Assembly (NCBI GenBank): GCA_013698285.1
Contig: JACCVE010000172.1
Span: forward strand, 1-7,336
DNA length: 7,336 bases
Direction of reading: 5' to 3'
From: Chloroflexia bacterium
Lineage (GTDB): Bacteria; Chloroflexota; Chloroflexia; Thermomicrobiales; UBA6265
In this document: one piece after another, positions 5,812 through 7,336 of the stretch
How the letters are laid out: the number at the start of each line of letters is the position of its first letter
Numbering within the stretch: the first letter of the stretch is position 1
The notes under the pieces: model-generated
Told to the model about the DNA's origin: nothing
The model's input: only the letters and a program-made list of their open reading frames with translations
The model's database searches: none
Program-made: the position numbers and the translations under genes

Positions 5812-6948
5812 ATGAGCAGTGACCGGGCGGTCCGGGAGGCGCCCGTCACGCGGCGGGTACGGCCCGGCGGCGATCACGCCCCCGCCGCCACTCCGCCGCG
5901 CGTGGTCTGGACCTTCCTCCGAATCCCCCTGCTCTTCAAGGTGCTGATCGCCAACGCGGCCATCGTGGTCCTTGGGGCGGTGGTCGGGACCTGGCTCACG
6001 GCGACCACGGTCCGGTCGGCGCCGGGCGACTCCGGGGTCGTGATGATCGGGGTGTTCGTCGTCCTCGGAGTCACGCTCAGTCTGGCGGTGAACTATGTCG
6101 TCCTCCGAGCGGCCTTCCAGCCCCTGCATGAACTGGAAGACGTCGCGGCATCGATCCGGCAGGGCGATTTCAGTCGCCGGGCCGAACCCGGGATGTTCGG
6201 CGACCCGCGCCTCTCCTCCCTCGTCTCGACCTTCAATGCCACGCTCGACGCGCTCGTCCGGGACCGGCTCGAACTGCGCCACCTCGCGTCCCAGGTGATT
6301 CGCGCCCAGGAACAGGAGCGGCAGCGCGTGGCCCGGGAGTTGCACGACGACACCGCCCAGGTCCTCTTCGCGCAACTCCTCCAGTTGGCCGCCCTAAAAA
6401 GGTCCCCGGTCGAGGACGTGGCCCGAACCGCGTCCGACTTCGAGCAGATGACCGTCGAGGCGCTGGAGAGTGTCCGGCGCCTGGCACTCGAACTGCGCCC
6501 GCCGGCCCTCGACGACCTTGGGTTGTTCGCGGCGCTGGAGGGCCTCGCACAGCGATTCTCGGACCAATTGGACATCCCCGTCGATGTCAGGATCCGTGGC
6601 CCCCGAACGCGACTCTCGGCCGAACTGGAGCTCGTGCTGTACCGCATCGCCCAGGAGGCGTTGACCAACGTCGCCAAGCACGCCCGGGCGACGCGGGCGG
6701 CGATCGACGTCGACCGTGCCCCGGACGGCCTGTCGCTCTCGATACGCGACGACGGTCGGGGCTTTGCCGTCACCGAACCGGCGAGCCCCGGCGCCGCGGG
6801 ACTCGGCCTGGGGATCTTCGGCATGAACGAGCGAGCCGCGCTCGTCGGCGGCACGCTCAACGTTTGGCAACGCGCCGGTGGCGGGAGTGAAGTGTTCGTC
6901 TTCATCCCCATCGGAGCCGTGACCGCGATCGGAGACATGACGCGATGA
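5812..6948 (+). CDS. Sensor histidine kinase, NarL/DesK/LiaS class (HAMP, HisKA_3, HATPase_c)
   Basis: Product of 378 residues. Domain order: a cytoplasmic N-terminus of about 35 residues, membrane segments at about 43-66 and 75-98 separated by a very short external loop, a HAMP domain (about 99-152), a HisKA_3 dimerisation domain with phosphoacceptor His178 in VARELHDDTAQVL, and a C-terminal HATPase_c domain. The ATP-binding motifs are the N box QEALTNVAKHA (281-291), DDGRGF (313-318) and GLGLGIFGMNER (330-341). On a signal the kinase autophosphorylates and passes phosphate to its regulator. The near absence of an external domain suggests sensing within the membrane or through a partner; the signal is unknown. 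The start at 5812 has only a weak GACGGGGCGAC upstream; GTG 5902 would be a shorter alternative keeping both membrane segments. Its stop overlaps the regulator's ATG (ATGA), so the two are co-translated. Confidence 0.92.
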   Translation: MSSDRAVREAPVTRRVRPGGDHAPAATPPRVVWTFLRIPLLFKVLIANAAIVVLGAVVGTWLTATTVRSAPGDSGVVMIGVFVVLGVTLSLAVNYVVLRAAFQPLHELEDVAASIRQGDFSRRAEPGMFGDPRLSSLVSTFNATLDALVRDRLELRHLASQVIRAQEQERQRVARELHDDTAQVLFAQLLQLAALKRSPVEDVARTASDFEQMTVEALESVRRLALELRPPALDDLGLFAALEGLAQRFSDQLDIPVDVRIRGPRTRLSAELELVLYRIAQEALTNVAKHARATRAAIDVDRAPDGLSLSIRDDGRGFAVTEPASPGAAGLGLGIFGMNERAALVGGTLNVWQRAGGGSEVFVFIPIGAVTAIGDMTR

Positions 6949-7336
6949 CTGCCACGACCACCCACCCAGGCCGGCCCGTCCGGGCCGAGGTCATCAGCGT
7001 CGTCCTCGCCGACGACCACGCGATCGTCCGGGCCGGCCTGCGTGCCCTGCTCGAATCGCAGCCGGACATGCGCGTCGTCGCGGAGGCAGGCGATGGTCCG
7101 GCCGCGGTGGAACTGACCCGCCAGCACGTCCCGGCGGTGGTGATCGCGGATTTGTCGATGCCCGGTGGCGGCATGGAGACGATCGCCGAGATCACCAAGC
7201 TCGGGCTCCCCACCCGCGTCCTGGTGCTCACCGTCCATGCCGAAGAACGCTACCTGCTGCCGGTCCTGGAAGCGGGCGGCTCCGGCTACGTACGAAAGTC
7301 AAGCGCCCATACCGACCTGCTCGACGCGATCCGGAC
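6945..7336 (+). CDS. Response regulator receiver domain, probably NarL/LuxR family (3' end outside window)
   Basis: ATG at 6945 overlaps the kinase stop as ATGA; 130 complete codons are present and the frame is still open at the window end. Residues about 17-130 form a receiver domain: acidic pair Asp23-Asp24 in VVLADDHAIVRAGL, phosphoacceptor Asp69 in VIADLSMPGG, Thr96 in VLVLTVHAEE, and Lys118 in GSGYVRKSS. This pattern (ADDH.IVR.GL at the start, GYV.K after an A.G.S turn) is characteristic of NarL/FixJ-type regulators, which carry a C-terminal LuxR-type helix-turn-helix. That output domain lies beyond the window and is inferred from the family and from pairing with a HisKA_3 kinase. It would receive phosphate from the upstream kinase and control transcription; the targets cannot be read from this window. 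Confidence 0.92.
   Translation, partial: MTATTTHPGRPVRAEVISVVLADDHAIVRAGLRALLESQPDMRVVAEAGDGPAAVELTRQHVPAVVIADLSMPGGGMETIAEITKLGLPTRVLVLTVHAEERYLLPVLEAGGSGYVRKSSAHTDLLDAIR

Noticed and set aside
5623..6375. Upstream extension of the yajQ reading frame
   Set aside because: YajQ homology begins exactly at the ATG at 5622, which has a strong Shine-Dalgarno. The extension is antisense to the kinase gene.
6093..7238. 381-codon open frame on the minus strand
   Set aside because: Antisense to the kinase and regulator genes, whose catalytic motifs are intact; the translation is Arg/Ser-rich without domains.
1..7336. Mobile element, CRISPR array, tRNA/rRNA or riboswitch
   Set aside because: No transposase or integrase motifs, no spaced direct repeats and no tRNA-like fold was noticed by eye. 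A covariance-model scan was not possible here.

Overview
This is a GC-rich window (roughly two-thirds G+C) from a bacterial chromosome. It is gene-dense and chromosomal-housekeeping in character: I see no transposase, integrase, CRISPR array, tRNA or rRNA. The organism is most plausibly a high-GC Chloroflexota bacterium (Thermomicrobia/Sphaerobacter-like). That is inference from the gene mix: YajQ together with RimO, an LpxL/HtrB-fold acyltransferase directly behind a CDP-alcohol phosphatidyltransferase, and a small DUF1648-like membrane protein. A protein search would be needed to confirm it.

Layout. 1-717 (+): C-terminal part of a parvulin-type peptidyl-prolyl isomerase with a proline-rich tail. 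889-1728 (+): unrecognised protein with a long Arg/Ser/Pro-rich, probably disordered N-terminus and three C-terminal membrane segments, preceded by a strong ribosome binding site. 1852-2526 (+): CDP-alcohol phosphatidyltransferase (PgsA-like) with a complete catalytic motif. 2519-3790 (+): lysophospholipid/LpxL-family acyltransferase, overlapping the previous gene by 8 bases. 3552-5054 (-): RimO, the ribosomal protein S12 methylthiotransferase. 5128-5622 (-): YajQ-family nucleotide-binding protein, probably heading a yajQ-rimO transcript. 5812-6948 (+): two-membrane-segment histidine kinase of the NarL/DesK/LiaS class. 6945-7336 (+): its response regulator, cut by the window end and overlapping the kinase by ATGA.

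How they work together. Three local units are visible. The phosphatidyltransferase and acyltransferase form a translationally coupled phospholipid-synthesis pair. yajQ and rimO are co-directional, with a perfect 11-bp hairpin between them. The kinase and regulator form a coupled two-component system diverging from yajQ. The acyltransferase and rimO converge.

The most unusual point is that the acyltransferase and rimO reading frames run through each other for 239 bases. Both conserved domains end before the overlap core. By hand count, third-codon-position G/C is high in the acyltransferase frame up to about 3664 and in the rimO frame from about 3663 outward, and collapses in each frame beyond that point. 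This looks like two convergent genes that lost their own stop codons, or whose tails are unconstrained read-through. I found no exotic, previously undescribed system, and the rest of the window looks like ordinary chromosomal content.
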